Assembly (NCBI RefSeq): GCF_024181405.1
Contig: NZ_CP051302.1
Coordinates: 744,001 to 808,000, forward strand
DNA length: 64,000 nt
Source of the DNA: Treponema denticola
Lineage (GTDB): Bacteria; Spirochaetota; Spirochaetia; Treponematales; Treponemataceae
Direction of reading: 5' to 3'
Part shown: piece after piece, positions 24,753-33,171 of the stretch
Position numbering within the stretch: position 1 is the first letter of the stretch
Layout: the number at the start of each line of letters is the position of its first letter
Made by a program: the position numbers and the translations under genes
The notes under the pieces: generated by a model
Told to the model about the DNA's origin: nothing
The model's input: the letters and a program-made list of their open reading frames with translations, nothing else
The model's database searches: none

Positions 24753-25138
24753 AATACCAATTCTTTTAATGATGTTTCCAAGACTTGAGAAAAATTTATG
24801 CCTTGTTGTTCTGCTTTTAGCTTTAAACCATAGGGGATAGTACAGTTTGTCCTAACACGCCTGCTATCTATTTCATTTTTTACGAGGTCAGGGTAAATAG
24901 TAATGGCACAAACTATATCTCCATCGTTTGTCTGTATGCCTGAAAACTCCTCAACAGGCAGTTTTTCTCCGTCTTTTTCCATTCCATATATATGAAGTTC
25001 TAAAGCTTCTTTTGCCATTTTTTGTGCATCAATAAAGTCTTTTCCATAGCTTACACAACCTAAAACATGCGGAAAATATACACTATATGCACCACCTTCT
25101 GCCGGTTCAAAAACAGCCAAATATGTTTTATTTCTCAT
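24749..25138 (-). CDS. hicB: HicB-family antitoxin
   Basis: 129 aa. The N-terminal partially degraded RNase H-like HicB fold is visible (YLAVFEPAEGGAYSVYFPHV, then GCVSYGKDFIDAQKMAKEAL). A C-terminal DNA-binding module follows (CTIPYGLKLKAEQQGINFSQVLETSL), suggesting it represses its own operon. It overlaps hicA at the start (ATGA) and the peptidase-like gene at the end. Confidence 0.88.
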   Translation of the reverse strand: MRNKTYLAVFEPAEGGAYSVYFPHVLGCVSYGKDFIDAQKMAKEALELHIYGMEKDGEKLPVEEFSGIQTNDGDIVCAITIYPDLVKNEIDSRRVRTNCTIPYGLKLKAEQQGINFSQVLETSLKELVL

Positions 25139-25245
25139 TTTATACCTCTTATTTTCAAATGTTTTAATTGATAATGTGAACCTTTAGTTTCACAAATATA
25201 CCATCCGTTTTGTTTTAAGAGCTTTAACACTTCCTTTGCTGTCAT
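25135..25245 (-). pseudogene. hicA: Truncated HicA toxin (36 aa)
   Basis: Starts MTAKEVLKLLKQNGWYI, followed by KGSHYQLKH with the catalytic histidine, then ends IRGIK at a stop overlapping hicB. Normal HicA is about 60 aa and continues through a VPxHxGKEL-type strand and a C-terminal helix; these are missing. The dsRBD-like fold is therefore incomplete. It is probably inactive, although the active-site His remains. Consensus promoter directly upstream; no ribosome site. Confidence 0.65.
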
Positions 25246-25251
25246 ATGTAA

Positions 25252-25280
25252 ATTATATGTATAAAAAATGCGTATGTCAA
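25252..25280 (-). promoter_or_regulatory. hicAB promoter, full consensus, predicted leaderless
   Basis: Minus strand: TTGACA, 17-nt spacer, TATAAT, then 6 nt to the hicA ATG at 25245. Both boxes are perfect. Confidence 0.85.
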
Positions 25281-25302
25281 TGGTTGAAATTTATTTTCAA
25301 TC

Positions 25303-25947
25303 TTACTGTTTTTTCCTCATCATAAAATAGTAAAGACCCGCAATAAGATAAAGACAGGCCGAACTTATAAAAAATGAATCGGTTTTGATAAGGCCCGCTG
25401 TAATTCCTCCGGCTAAGAAAAAAAGAATATTGAGGCTGTAAAACAAAAAAAATCGGAATTTGTCTTTTTTGCCCCTAAGGCACATAGCCAGGGCAAAGGC
25501 TGCATCTGTAAGGTAGCCTGTTATGTGGGTGGTTCTTACAAGGATGTCTCCATAGAAGATAAACATGGCGTTTTGAACTCCTGCTGCGAAGCTTAGGGCA
25601 GATACTTTGAGGATTTGGGGTGTTTTAAACAATGCCAAACTTAAAAATATCATAGCCAGGCCCATCAGCAAAATGCCGTATCTTTTCTTTAATCCGAATT
25701 TTCTTTGGTGGAATAAAAGTCCCGAAAAAAAAGCTCCTGCAAAAAAGGCAAGAATAGCCGAGCAGATTATAAAAACTTCCGTTATATTTTTGTGTACTAT
25801 TGAAAGGGCAAGATGACTTACGTTTCCCGTATGGTGGCTTACAGGCAAAGAAAAGCTGCGGATTGCTTCTACATTTATAAAACCTGACAAGAAGGTTAAA
25901 AAGGCTATCCAGATTTTAAATCTCAGGTCTTTTAAGGTGTCGGTCAT
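25303..25947 (-). CDS. DUF1275/YoaK-family membrane protein
   Basis: 214 aa with six hydrophobic segments. Family marks: FLSGFINVEAIRSFSLPVSHHTGNV near the N-terminus, FAAGVQNAM in the middle and VRTTHITGYLTD following. The molecular role of this widespread family is not known. AGG lies about 7 nt before the ATG. It lies 74 nt downstream of a V-ATPase-associated gene on the same strand, where other V-ATPase genes would be expected. Confidence 0.87.
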   Translation of the reverse strand: MTDTLKDLRFKIWIAFLTFLSGFINVEAIRSFSLPVSHHTGNVSHLALSIVHKNITEVFIICSAILAFFAGAFFSGLLFHQRKFGLKKRYGILLMGLAMIFLSLALFKTPQILKVSALSFAAGVQNAMFIFYGDILVRTTHITGYLTDAAFALAMCLRGKKDKFRFFLFYSLNILFFLAGGITAGLIKTDSFFISSACLYLIAGLYYFMMRKKQ

Positions 25948-26021
25948 AATTAACCTATCGGCCTAAAATCCGGCAGCTTGTTTTAAGAACCGGTTTTATA
26001 ATCAGCTTATAAATACGCGGC

Positions 26022-26573
26022 TTATTTTTCTTCATCGAGGATAGTGTTATATATTGAAGAATATTCTTCTTTCCCTTTTTCCATTTCGAATTTGGAGGCT
26101 CTTTCCCTCAAAAGGAGCTTAACAGCATAGGCAAAAATTCCATCAGAAGAGAAATTTTCGGACCCTCTTACCGTATCGGCAGCCTGAAACCTTGCATTGT
26201 CCAAAAACGTTTCGGCCTCAAGAGGATTTTGAATTGAAGCTGCTGTTCTTGCAATTTGTACCGGTGTAAAAGCCGAAGAAAGCAAAACTCTTTCGTCATA
26301 GGAAATAGGCGCTTCCCATTTTAGCTTTGCCGAGCGTACTTGTTCAAGGGCTATTCTAAGAGAACGCTCAAACTCATACCACTTATCCAAATAGGCGGAA
26401 CCTGTGCTTTTTTCTTCTCTTGGAGGCTCAAGGGATAGGTTTTCCAAAATTTGAGCATCTTTTTTTGAAAGAGAACGCAAAGCCAGTTCTTTAAAGGCTT
26501 TAAAGCTCATAGGAGGCTGTAGATTAGGAAAAATTGAAGGCAGTTGAGCCGTCAAATAATAGTAGGATGCCAC
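26022..26573 (-). CDS. DUF2764 protein associated with V-type ATPase
   Basis: 183 aa. It starts MASYYYLTAQLPSIFPNLQPP, characteristic of DUF2764 proteins encoded in spirochaete and Bacteroidetes V-ATPase operons; the rest is charged and helical. No catalytic motif. It begins 3 nt after the atpE stop. Its role in the complex is not established. Confidence 0.78.
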   Translation of the reverse strand: MASYYYLTAQLPSIFPNLQPPMSFKAFKELALRSLSKKDAQILENLSLEPPREEKSTGSAYLDKWYEFERSLRIALEQVRSAKLKWEAPISYDERVLLSSAFTPVQIARTAASIQNPLEAETFLDNARFQAADTVRGSENFSSDGIFAYAVKLLLRERASKFEMEKGKEEYSSIYNTILDEEK

Positions 26574-26576
26574 CTT

Positions 26577-27194
26577 TTAAAGCTCCTTTGCCGCATTCTT
26601 TAAAATTTCGGCTGTTTTAGGGCTTAGATATGATGAGAACAAATCTGCAACGGCTTCTGCCGAGAAGTCATAATAGGCAGATCCGTCCTTAGTACCGATT
26701 CTAAATCCACCTGCTATCTTGCTGTCGGCTTTAAGCTCCAGTCCTTTAGCAATATGATCTTTTAAGGCTGCGCTTAAAGAGGATTCAAGCTCTTTAAGAT
26801 CCTTGTCTGCAAGAATTACGGATAAATTCTCGGTATTGCCTGTTTTTACCCAGCCCTTGACTGCTTCGGGAATCAGATTTTTTAGAACTGCGGAATCGTA
26901 ATTTTTGGCTGTTTCAGCCTTTATAATGGCATTAAGTTCGTTTAAAAGACCTTGTCTGAATGAAATAAGAGTATTTCTGCCGGCTTGGTCTATTGAAGAT
27001 TCGGCAGCTTTTTGGAATCTGAGAGCTTCAGCTTCAGCTTTTTTTACGCTTTCCTGAGCTTCAGCTTCGGCCTTTTCGATAATATTTTTTGCTTTTTCCT
27101 CTGCTGCTCTGATAATTTCAGCTGCTTTTTCATCGGCAGCGGCAACTCCGTCTTTTTTTATCTTATCAACAAGCTCTTGCAATTGAACTTCCAT
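26577..27194 (-). CDS. atpE: V-type ATP synthase subunit E (peripheral stalk)
   Basis: 205 aa. The N-terminal half is a long amphipathic helix rich in Ala, Glu and Lys (AAEEKAKNIIEKAEAEAQES), as in the stator E subunit; the C-terminal half has the GGFRIGTKDGSAYYDFSAE fold typical of subunit E. AAGGAG 7 nt before the ATG and a good promoter upstream. Subunits A, B, D, I and K do not follow in this window, so the rest of the enzyme must be elsewhere or absent. Confidence 0.88.
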   Translation of the reverse strand: MEVQLQELVDKIKKDGVAAADEKAAEIIRAAEEKAKNIIEKAEAEAQESVKKAEAEALRFQKAAESSIDQAGRNTLISFRQGLLNELNAIIKAETAKNYDSAVLKNLIPEAVKGWVKTGNTENLSVILADKDLKELESSLSAALKDHIAKGLELKADSKIAGGFRIGTKDGSAYYDFSAEAVADLFSSYLSPKTAEILKNAAKEL

Positions 27195-27226
27195 ATATGT
27201 CTCCTTAACAAAGTTATGCTTTCAAC

Positions 27227-27255
27227 ATTGTAACAGAAAATTTAATTCTTAGCAA
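27227..27255 (-). promoter_or_regulatory. atpE promoter
   Basis: Minus strand: TTGCTA, 17-nt spacer, TACAAT; back to back with the arsR promoter. Confidence 0.75.
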
Positions 27256-27263
27256 GATAGGAC

Positions 27264-27291
27264 TTGACAATTTTTTTAAATTTATTATAAT
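27264..27291 (+). promoter_or_regulatory. arsR-zntA promoter
   Basis: TTGACA (27264-27269), 16-nt spacer, TATAAT (27286-27291). Confidence 0.8.
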
Positions 27292-27302
27292 GATAAATGA
27301 AT

Positions 27303-27322
27303 ATATGAGCATTTGTTCATAT
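27303..27322. promoter_or_regulatory. SmtB/CzrA-type operator
   Basis: ATATGAGCA, TT, TGTTCATAT: an inverted repeat with one mismatch, matching the TGA-rich operators of zinc/cadmium-responsive ArsR-family repressors. It sits just after the -10 box and ends 15 nt before the regulator's start. Confidence 0.8.
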
Positions 27323-27337
27323 GAATAGGTGATGAAT

Positions 27338-27691
27338 ATGATAGAAGATGATGAAATAGGTGTTTCTAATGAAGAAACTGTGGCTCATGCAAGGGCTAAG
27401 ATGCCCGATGAGCAGACAATGAGCGATTTGGGCGATTTTTTTAAAAACTTCGGAGATTCTACGAGGATTAAGATTGTTTCCGCTCTTATTTCAGGGGAAC
27501 TCTGTGTAGCCGACCTTGCAGAAGTTTTGGAAATGTCTGCTTCGGCCGTTTCTCACCAGCTTAGAATTTTAAGGCAGGCTAAAATAGTAAAAAGCCGCCG
27601 AAACGGAAAACAGGTTTATTATACAATAGATGACAACCATGTCGGAATCCTATATTCCGTCGGTTTGGAACACATTAGGGAGGGCAGGTAA
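27338..27691 (+). CDS. ArsR/SmtB-family zinc-type metal sensor
   Basis: Winged-helix repressor, about 117 aa. Recognition helix region: DLAEVLEMSASAVSHQLRILR. The C-terminal helix carries D-x-H-x10-H-x2-E (DNHV ... EHIRE), the alpha-5 zinc site of SmtB/ZiaR; the alpha-3 region has ELCVAD with a single Cys rather than the CxC of CadC/ArsR. This favours zinc over cadmium or arsenic sensing. Start at 27338 chosen because AGGTGA lies 5 nt upstream. Its stop abuts the transporter ATG. The operator upstream predicts derepression by metal. Confidence 0.92.
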   Translation: MIEDDEIGVSNEETVAHARAKMPDEQTMSDLGDFFKNFGDSTRIKIVSALISGELCVADLAEVLEMSASAVSHQLRILRQAKIVKSRRNGKQVYYTIDDNHVGILYSVGLEHIREGR

Positions 27692-30001
27692 ATGGATTTA
27701 AAAAAAGAAAACGAACACAAGCATGGACACAGTCATGAAGAACATCATGAACATGAACACCATGGACACAGCCATCACGATCATCACAAACATAGCCACG
27801 ATGAACATTGCGGCTGTGGGCATAAAGAAGAAAAAAATTGCCACATGCGTGGACACGATCATCACGAGCATGATCTCGATCATCACAAACATGACCACCA
27901 TGAGCACTGCTCTTGTGGGCATGAACACCACGACCACCATGAACATGATCATCATGGACACGGCCATCACGAGCATACCCACGATGAACATTGCTCTTGT
28001 GGGCACGACCACCACGGACACGATCATTCAGGCTGCGGCTGCGAACATCATCACGGCTCTTTAAAAGAGATGGTAGTGCAATTCGGTATTTCGGCCTTGT
28101 TTTTTGCCGGAGGTATTTTTGCCCGGATTTTTTTTGACGAAGCCGGAATACAAATTAAGAATTTTTATGCAGCTTTTTCGACGGTTTTATTTGTCATAGC
28201 TTGGCTGACAGCAGGCTACAAGGTCTTGTTGACTTCAGTAAAAAATATTTTAAAGGGTCAAGTTTTTGATGAAAATTTTTTGATGTCTGTTGCAACAATC
28301 GGAGCCTTTATTTTAGGCGACTGGACTGAGGGTGCTGCGGTTATGCTCTTTTACAATTTAGGAGAGGTGGTACAGCACTCGGCCGTCGAAAAATCTAGGC
28401 GTTCAATCATAGATCTTATGGACCTCCGCCCGGACTTTGCCCGCCTTTATGATTCCGATTCTAAAGAAAAACTTGTAGATCCTGCAAGCGTAAAAATCGG
28501 TTCCTTGGTTCTTGTAAAAGCCGGTGAAAAAATCCCCTTGGACGGCGTAATTTATGAAGGAAGTGCCGAACTTGATACCTCATCTATGACGGGTGAAAGC
28601 CTTCCGCGTACTGCAGAAAAAGGCAGCCCCGTACTTGCAGGTTTTGTAAACTTAACGGGGGTTATAACGGTAAAGACAACCGCTTCCTTAGAAAATACCG
28701 CTGCCTCAAAGATGCTTGAGCTGATTGAGTCTGCACAAAACAGAAAGGCCAGGGTAGAACGGTTCATTACCTCCTTTGCAAAAGTTTACACTCCGATAGT
28801 TACGATAGGAGCGGTTCTTCTTTCGGTTTTACCGCCTCTTTTAAGTGCGCTTATTTTTTCATCGCCTATTAACGGCTGGGAAAGTTTTGCTCCGTGGATT
28901 TCACGTGGTCTTGTATTTTTGGTAATTTCCTGTCCTTGTGCCTTTGTTATTTCGGTTCCGCTGGGTTATTTCGGCGGAATAGGAGGAGCTGCAAAACGGG
29001 GTATACTGATTAAAGGTGCCGATTACATAGACGCTCTTTCAAAGGCCGATGCCGTCGTCTTCGACAAAACGGGAACTCTTACCAAGGGAGTTCTAAAGGT
29101 TATGACCTTAATGCCTGCGGAAAATGTAGAAAAATATGAGTTTCTAAAATTGGCTGCCCTTGCCGAATTCAATTCTCATCATCCTATAGCTAAAGCTATT
29201 CAAGATTGTGCTCTAGTTAATTTGTCCGAAGAGGTAACAAAGACTTTTCCAAATGCCGAGCTTACAGACTATTACGAAAAGGCAGGAAAAGGTATCTCGG
29301 TAAATTACAAGGGAAAGAGCCTTTTAGCCGGAAAAAATTCCTTTATAAGCGAAAGCATAGGAAAGGAAATTCCTTTATATGGAGATGAGATAGGCGGAAC
29401 TCAAGTTTATGCCGCTTATGATGGCAAGTACATCGGCTGCTTGATTTTAACCGATACGCTTAAAAATGAAGCAAGAGAAGCTATATCCGATTTAAATAAA
29501 TTGGGGCTTTCAAGGGTAGAAATACTTACAGGCGATAATGAAAAATCGGCCAAAAAGATTGCAGAAGATTTGGGTATAAAAAATTACACCTCAATGCTTT
29601 TACCCCATGAAAAGGTTTCAAGGTTTGAGGAAATTTCCGATGAAGTAAAAGCAAAGAATAAAAAAGCTTCTGTTATCTTTGTAGGAGACGGTATAAACGA
29701 TGCCCCCGTATTGGCACGCTCGGATGCAGGTATAGCTATGGGAGGCATAGGAAGCGATGCTGCCATTGAGGCGGCTGATGTTGTTCTTATGAACGATAAT
29801 CCCCGTCTTGTAGCTGCGGCCGTAAAACATGCAAGGTTTACCCGAAAAATAGTTTGGCAAAATATAGCCTTGGCCTTTGGTATAAAAATCGGCTTTTTAA
29901 CCTTGGGAGCTCTCGGTCTTGCAAACCTTTGGGCAGCTGTTTTTGCCGATGTCGGAGTTGCCTTATTGGCTGTATTTAATTCTTTAAGAGCAAAAAGATA
30001 G
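27692..30001 (+). CDS. Zn/Cd-type P1B ATPase with long His-rich N-terminus
   Basis: Metal-exporting P-type ATPase, 769 aa. The first about 115 residues are mostly His, Asp, Glu and Gly with repeated CGCGH and CSCGH elements, a probable metal-buffering domain in place of a CxxC ferredoxin-like domain. Then come membrane segments, the TGES actuator motif (SSMTGESLP), the CPC metal site (SCPCAFVIS), the phosphorylation site DKTGTLT, HP in HHPIAKAI, and GDGINDAP. It is directly coupled to the SmtB-type regulator. The CPC motif and the sensor suggest zinc, cadmium or lead efflux. Confidence 0.95.
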   Translation: MDLKKENEHKHGHSHEEHHEHEHHGHSHHDHHKHSHDEHCGCGHKEEKNCHMRGHDHHEHDLDHHKHDHHEHCSCGHEHHDHHEHDHHGHGHHEHTHDEHCSCGHDHHGHDHSGCGCEHHHGSLKEMVVQFGISALFFAGGIFARIFFDEAGIQIKNFYAAFSTVLFVIAWLTAGYKVLLTSVKNILKGQVFDENFLMSVATIGAFILGDWTEGAAVMLFYNLGEVVQHSAVEKSRRSIIDLMDLRPDFARLYDSDSKEKLVDPASVKIGSLVLVKAGEKIPLDGVIYEGSAELDTSSMTGESLPRTAEKGSPVLAGFVNLTGVITVKTTASLENTAASKMLELIESAQNRKARVERFITSFAKVYTPIVTIGAVLLSVLPPLLSALIFSSPINGWESFAPWISRGLVFLVISCPCAFVISVPLGYFGGIGGAAKRGILIKGADYIDALSKADAVVFDKTGTLTKGVLKVMTLMPAENVEKYEFLKLAALAEFNSHHPIAKAIQDCALVNLSEEVTKTFPNAELTDYYEKAGKGISVNYKGKSLLAGKNSFISESIGKEIPLYGDEIGGTQVYAAYDGKYIGCLILTDTLKNEAREAISDLNKLGLSRVEILTGDNEKSAKKIAEDLGIKNYTSMLLPHEKVSRFEEISDEVKAKNKKASVIFVGDGINDAPVLARSDAGIAMGGIGSDAAIEAADVVLMNDNPRLVAAAVKHARFTRKIVWQNIALAFGIKIGFLTLGALGLANLWAAVFADVGVALLAVFNSLRAKR
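27716..28066 (+). repeat. Degenerate CAT/CAC tandem repeat encoding the His-rich region
   Basis: Imperfect tandem units built from GAACATCATGAACA-like strings over about 350 bp. They are open on the opposite strand too, giving spurious frames there. Likely prone to length change. Confidence 0.7.
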
Positions 30002-30030
30002 GTCAATATTGATAAATTACAAAATTAAAA

Positions 30031-30075
30031 AAAACCGGCTCAGCTTTTTACTTGGCTAAGGGCCGGTTTTTATTA
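30031..30075 (+). terminator. Terminator after the P-type ATPase
   Basis: AAAACCGGC and GCCGGTTTT arms with an inner partial stem, followed by TTATTA. The rest of the gap to 30232 holds one 21-codon open frame on the minus strand (30076-30141) of doubtful meaning. Confidence 0.75.
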
Positions 30076-30232
30076 CTATAAAAGATAGACATCATCGGGT
30101 GTTATCATTTCCATTTTCGTGTAAATAATCCAATCGCTCACATATTTTAATTAATAATAAATCAAATTTTTAAGCTTGAAGAATTTAAAGAAAAAGTTTA
30201 AAATCAATATAATAAATAAAGGAGAAAGTTTT

Positions 30233-32068
30233 ATGGAAAAAGTTAATGTGATTGTTCCCACTCCGCCAAAAAAGATTTTAGTTTTTGATCTATTTACCAA
30301 TCTTGGTTGGATTGCCGGTAATTTTTTTACCTCTATTTTTGTCGGAAGTTCTACCAATTTGAAGGCTGTTGTGAGCTCAAAGGTCTTTATAATAGGTATT
30401 CTGATTGCCATTTTAAGTCCTATCATCAAACAAAAAGTTTTTTTTCCTGCAATTATAAACTGGGAAGAAAATCCCGAAAAAGCAAAGAAAAATATATTAA
30501 GATATGAAACTTTTTTATTGGTCATACCGTTGCTGTTTACCGCTATCGTTCCCCTTATATCTTTGGAAATTGGAATTATTGATAAAACCGGTTTATTTTT
30601 ATCTTCTCTTTTTAGTACTATAGGGAATATATTCTTGTTGGGTACTATATTTTCTTCAAGTACTATTAGAGCTTTCGAAAAATGGGTTTCATTTATTCCT
30701 GTCGAAGAAAAATACCTATCTTTTTCGATGATAAAAAAAGTTACTATTGCAAGTATTACTTGTATTATAGCCGTTATTCTTCTTGTACTTGCTCCTATTG
30801 TCCGTTTTGAAAATCAAAATATTTATGAAAGACTTGTAAATTCCGTTTTACCTTTGTTCATTTACGGTTTGATTTTATCGGTGCTAAGTTTAGGGATTAT
30901 TGTCAAATCTATCGAAGTTAGAATTTTTTTGATTCAAAGAATAATAAAGGATTTGGCTGATGGAAATTATAAGAGAGAACCTGTTGCAAGCTGGAACAGG
31001 GATGAGATAGCTCTTTTACTGGTGGATATCGGTAAGCTTTTGACTTTTAACAAAACTTTTATAAAGGAGCTTAATGAAAGTGTAGGCCTTTCAGGAGACA
31101 CGGCCGAATTTCTTTCGTCAAATATGGATAAAACATCCGAGTCAGTCAGAAAAATAACCGATAATATTTCTTCAGCCAGAAATCATATCCAAGATCAATC
31201 TTCAGGTGTTGTAAAGATGCAGGGGACCTTAAATCAAATGGCCTCAGGTATAGAAAAATTAGGAAAGAATATTGAAAGTCAGTCTGCAGCCGTTACGGAA
31301 TCCGTTGCAACTATAGAAGAAATGGTTTCCAATATTCAGTCCGTAACAAAAACCGTAAAAGAAAATGTCGACTCCATCGAAAAACTAAACGCTTCTGCCG
31401 AATCAGGCAATCAAGCCGTTTCGACCGCACACACTATAGCAAAAAATATTACCGATGATTCGGATGGACTTTTGGAAGCTTCTAATGTTATTCAGCATAT
31501 TGCAAGTCAAACAAACCTTCTTGCAATGAATGCGGCTATTGAGGCTGCTCATGCGGGAGAGTCCGGGAAGGGCTTTGCCGTAGTTGCTGACGAAATCAGA
31601 AAACTGGCTGAAGAATCAAGTACTCAAGGAAAAACAATTACAACCGTATTAAATAATCTCAAAACTAAGATTGAAGAGCTTAATTCTGCCGCCGAGACTA
31701 CGGAAGTGCAATTTGCCGAAATAATGAAAATTCTTTCGACGGTAAATGACGGAAGCAGCTCTATAATGCATGCTATGACAGAGCAAAGCTCCGGAAGCAG
31801 TCAAGTTTTGGATGCCATAAAAGAAATAAGCGATATAACTTATGATGTAAAAAGCGGTTCCTCGGAAATACTTAAAGGAAATACTGAGGTCAGCAAAGAA
31901 ATTTCAAAACTGGTAGAAATTTCTAAACTGATAAACCAAGGTATGGATGGTATAGGAAACGATACCGGACAAATAAATGAAATTATAACCCAGGTAAGCA
32001 GAGTAAGCGGAAAAAACAAAGAGGCTGTCGCTAGGGTTATGAAGTACCTGTCTCAACTAAGTTTTTAA
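30233..32068 (+). CDS. Methyl-accepting chemotaxis-type protein with multi-spanning membrane sensor
   Basis: About 612 aa. The N-terminal 260 residues contain six hydrophobic segments and no large periplasmic loop, unlike classical two-helix receptors. A HAMP-like stretch follows ([19 protein letters not shown]), then a long coiled coil with the conserved MCP hairpin tip ([18 protein letters not shown], then [15 protein letters not shown]). The signal is probably sensed within the membrane. GGAG lies 8 nt before the ATG at 30233. Stand-alone gene; no che genes adjacent. Confidence 0.93.
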   Translation: MEKVNVIVPTPPKKILVFDLFTNLGWIAGNFFTSIFVGSSTNLKAVVSSKVFIIGILIAILSPIIKQKVFFPAIINWEENPEKAKKNILRYETFLLVIPLLFTAIVPLISLEIGIIDKTGLFLSSLFSTIGNIFLLGTIFSSSTIRAFEKWVSFIPVEEKYLSFSMIKKVTIASITCIIAVILLVLAPIVRFENQNIYERLVNSVLPLFIYGLILSVLSLGIIVKSIEVRIFLIQRIIKDLADGNYKREPVASWNRDEIALLLVDIGKLLTFNKTFIKELNESVGLSGDTAEFLSSNMDKTSESVRKITDNISSARNHIQDQSSGVVKMQGTLNQMASGIEKLGKNIESQSAAVTESVATIEEMVSNIQSVTKTVKENVDSIEKLNASAESGNQAVSTAHTIAKNITDDSDGLLEASNVIQHIASQTNLLAMNAAIEAAHAGESGKGFAVVADEIRKLAEESSTQGKTITTVLNNLKTKIEELNSAAETTEVQFAEIMKILSTVNDGSSSIMHAMTEQSSGSSQVLDAIKEISDITYDVKSGSSEILKGNTEVSKEISKLVEISKLINQGMDGIGNDTGQINEIITQVSRVSGKNKEAVARVMKYLSQLSF

Positions 32069-32096
32069 GCTTGCCAAATCTATACCAAATCAACAA

Positions 32097-32215
32097 CCCC
32101 GACGCAGAGCATCGGGGTACAGTGCTCAATGTTTCGCACTGTATGTTCTCATAAGGTAGTTGCAGTCGGGTTTAATACCCTTTATTACGACACAGAGCGT
32201 CGGGGTATTAAACCC
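32097..32215. repeat. Cluster of three hairpins between the MCP and rluA-type genes
   Basis: (a) CCCCGA...TCGGGG, 32097-32117; (b) ACAGTGC/GCACTGT, 32119-32142; (c) GGGTTTAATACCC/GGGTATTAAACCC, 32168-32180 with 32203-32215, enclosing CGAC/GTCG (32188-32202). The last arm contains the stop codon of the converging pseudouridine synthase gene. Likely bidirectional termination and/or REP-like repeats. Confidence 0.65.
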
Positions 32216-33110
32216 TCCGCACGAATAAACTTTTGACCGCTCTCTTAAAGTTTTCGGGAAGGGGGGCGGTAATCTCCTTTGGTAAGTCGTCTAAAAACGG
32301 TTCCGAAAATATTAACTTATAGGCATGTAAAAAATATGTAGTTTTTTTTGATAAATCTTCAGAAAATGCTTTTTTTTGTTTTGAGCCGTATTTTTTATCG
32401 TTTAAAAGGGGAGTGCCGAACTGAGAGCATTGTATTCTTATTTGGTGCTTCCTTCCGGTTATAAGATTAAAAAGAACAAGGCTTAAATTTTCTTTTTTTG
32501 AAAAATCAAGAACTCTTATAAGACAAAGACATTCTTTTCCGTCGATTGAGCTTTTAAATTCGTTTAAAGAAGGACGCCCCTCAGTTATTCCTATGTAAAA
32601 TTTACCTATCTTTCCTTCCTGCAGGGCCTTTGAAAATTCTTGGGCTCCTTTTAAACTTTGAGAAAAGGCTAGAATTCCGCTTGTATCCTTATCCAGTCTA
32701 TGCAGGGCGCCTACTTTAAAGGAAAGACTTTTTTCTTTTGACGGAAAATATTTTAAAACAGCCTCACAAAGACTTTTTTCTCCATGTACAAGCTCTCCGG
32801 GCCTTTTGTTTATAAAGAGTAAATCATCGGTTTTTAATAGAACGTCAGGTTTTGAAATTGAATAATTTGTTTGAGCTTCTGATGCGGGTGCAGTTAGGCC
32901 GAATAGGCTCAAATCCATTGAAATTTCATCGCCTTTTTGGGTTAAGTAGGCTCCGTTTTCTTTTTTACCGTTGACCCTTATCTTCCCTCTGCGTATTGCC
33001 GAATATACGCCGGAAAGGGGCATCTTTCCTAAAAATTTTCGTATTACACGGTCCAGTCTCCTGCCTGAATCATCTTCGCCTATATAAAAAATCTTATTTT
33101 CTTTACTCAT
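32208..33110 (-). CDS. RluA-family pseudouridine synthase
   Basis: 300 aa. An N-terminal S4-like RNA-binding domain (SGRRLDRVIRKFLGKMP, IRRGKIRVNGK) is followed by the catalytic domain with GALHRLDKDTSGILAF (catalytic Asp) and ITGRKHQIRIQ. RluC/RluD-type proteins modify 23S rRNA; the exact uridine cannot be assigned. The ATG at 33110 has a TATAAT 6 nt upstream and no ribosome site. Divergent from the DUF212 gene. Confidence 0.93.
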   Translation of the reverse strand: MSKENKIFYIGEDDSGRRLDRVIRKFLGKMPLSGVYSAIRRGKIRVNGKKENGAYLTQKGDEISMDLSLFGLTAPASEAQTNYSISKPDVLLKTDDLLFINKRPGELVHGEKSLCEAVLKYFPSKEKSLSFKVGALHRLDKDTSGILAFSQSLKGAQEFSKALQEGKIGKFYIGITEGRPSLNEFKSSIDGKECLCLIRVLDFSKKENLSLVLFNLITGRKHQIRIQCSQFGTPLLNDKKYGSKQKKAFSEDLSKKTTYFLHAYKLIFSEPFLDDLPKEITAPLPENFKRAVKSLFVRRV

Positions 33111-33116
33111 TTATAC

Positions 33117-33145
33117 ATTATATACCATTTACAGACTTGACAAAA
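33117..33145 (-). promoter_or_regulatory. Promoter of the pseudouridine synthase gene, predicted leaderless
   Basis: Perfect TATAAT (33122-33117) 6 nt before the ATG at 33110; the -35 position reads TTTTGT (weak), 17-nt spacer. Overlaps the divergent DUF212 promoter. Confidence 0.55.
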
Positions 33146-33165
33146 GAGCTATTTTGTAGAGAATT
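33137..33165 (+). promoter_or_regulatory. Promoter of the DUF212 gene, predicted leaderless
   Basis: TTGACA, 17-nt spacer, AGAATT (weak), 6 nt to the ATG at 33172. No ribosome site. Confidence 0.5.
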
Positions 33166-33171
33166 AAAGAT

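Noticed and set aside
27698..28064. Open frames on both strands over the His-rich region
   Set aside because: These are by-products of the CAT/CAC repeats. They have no ribosome site and low-complexity products (Met/Val-rich or Thr/Met-rich).
30076..30141. 21-codon frame on the minus strand starting GTG
   Set aside because: Too short, no ribosome site, no recognised homology; could be a relic but cannot be supported.
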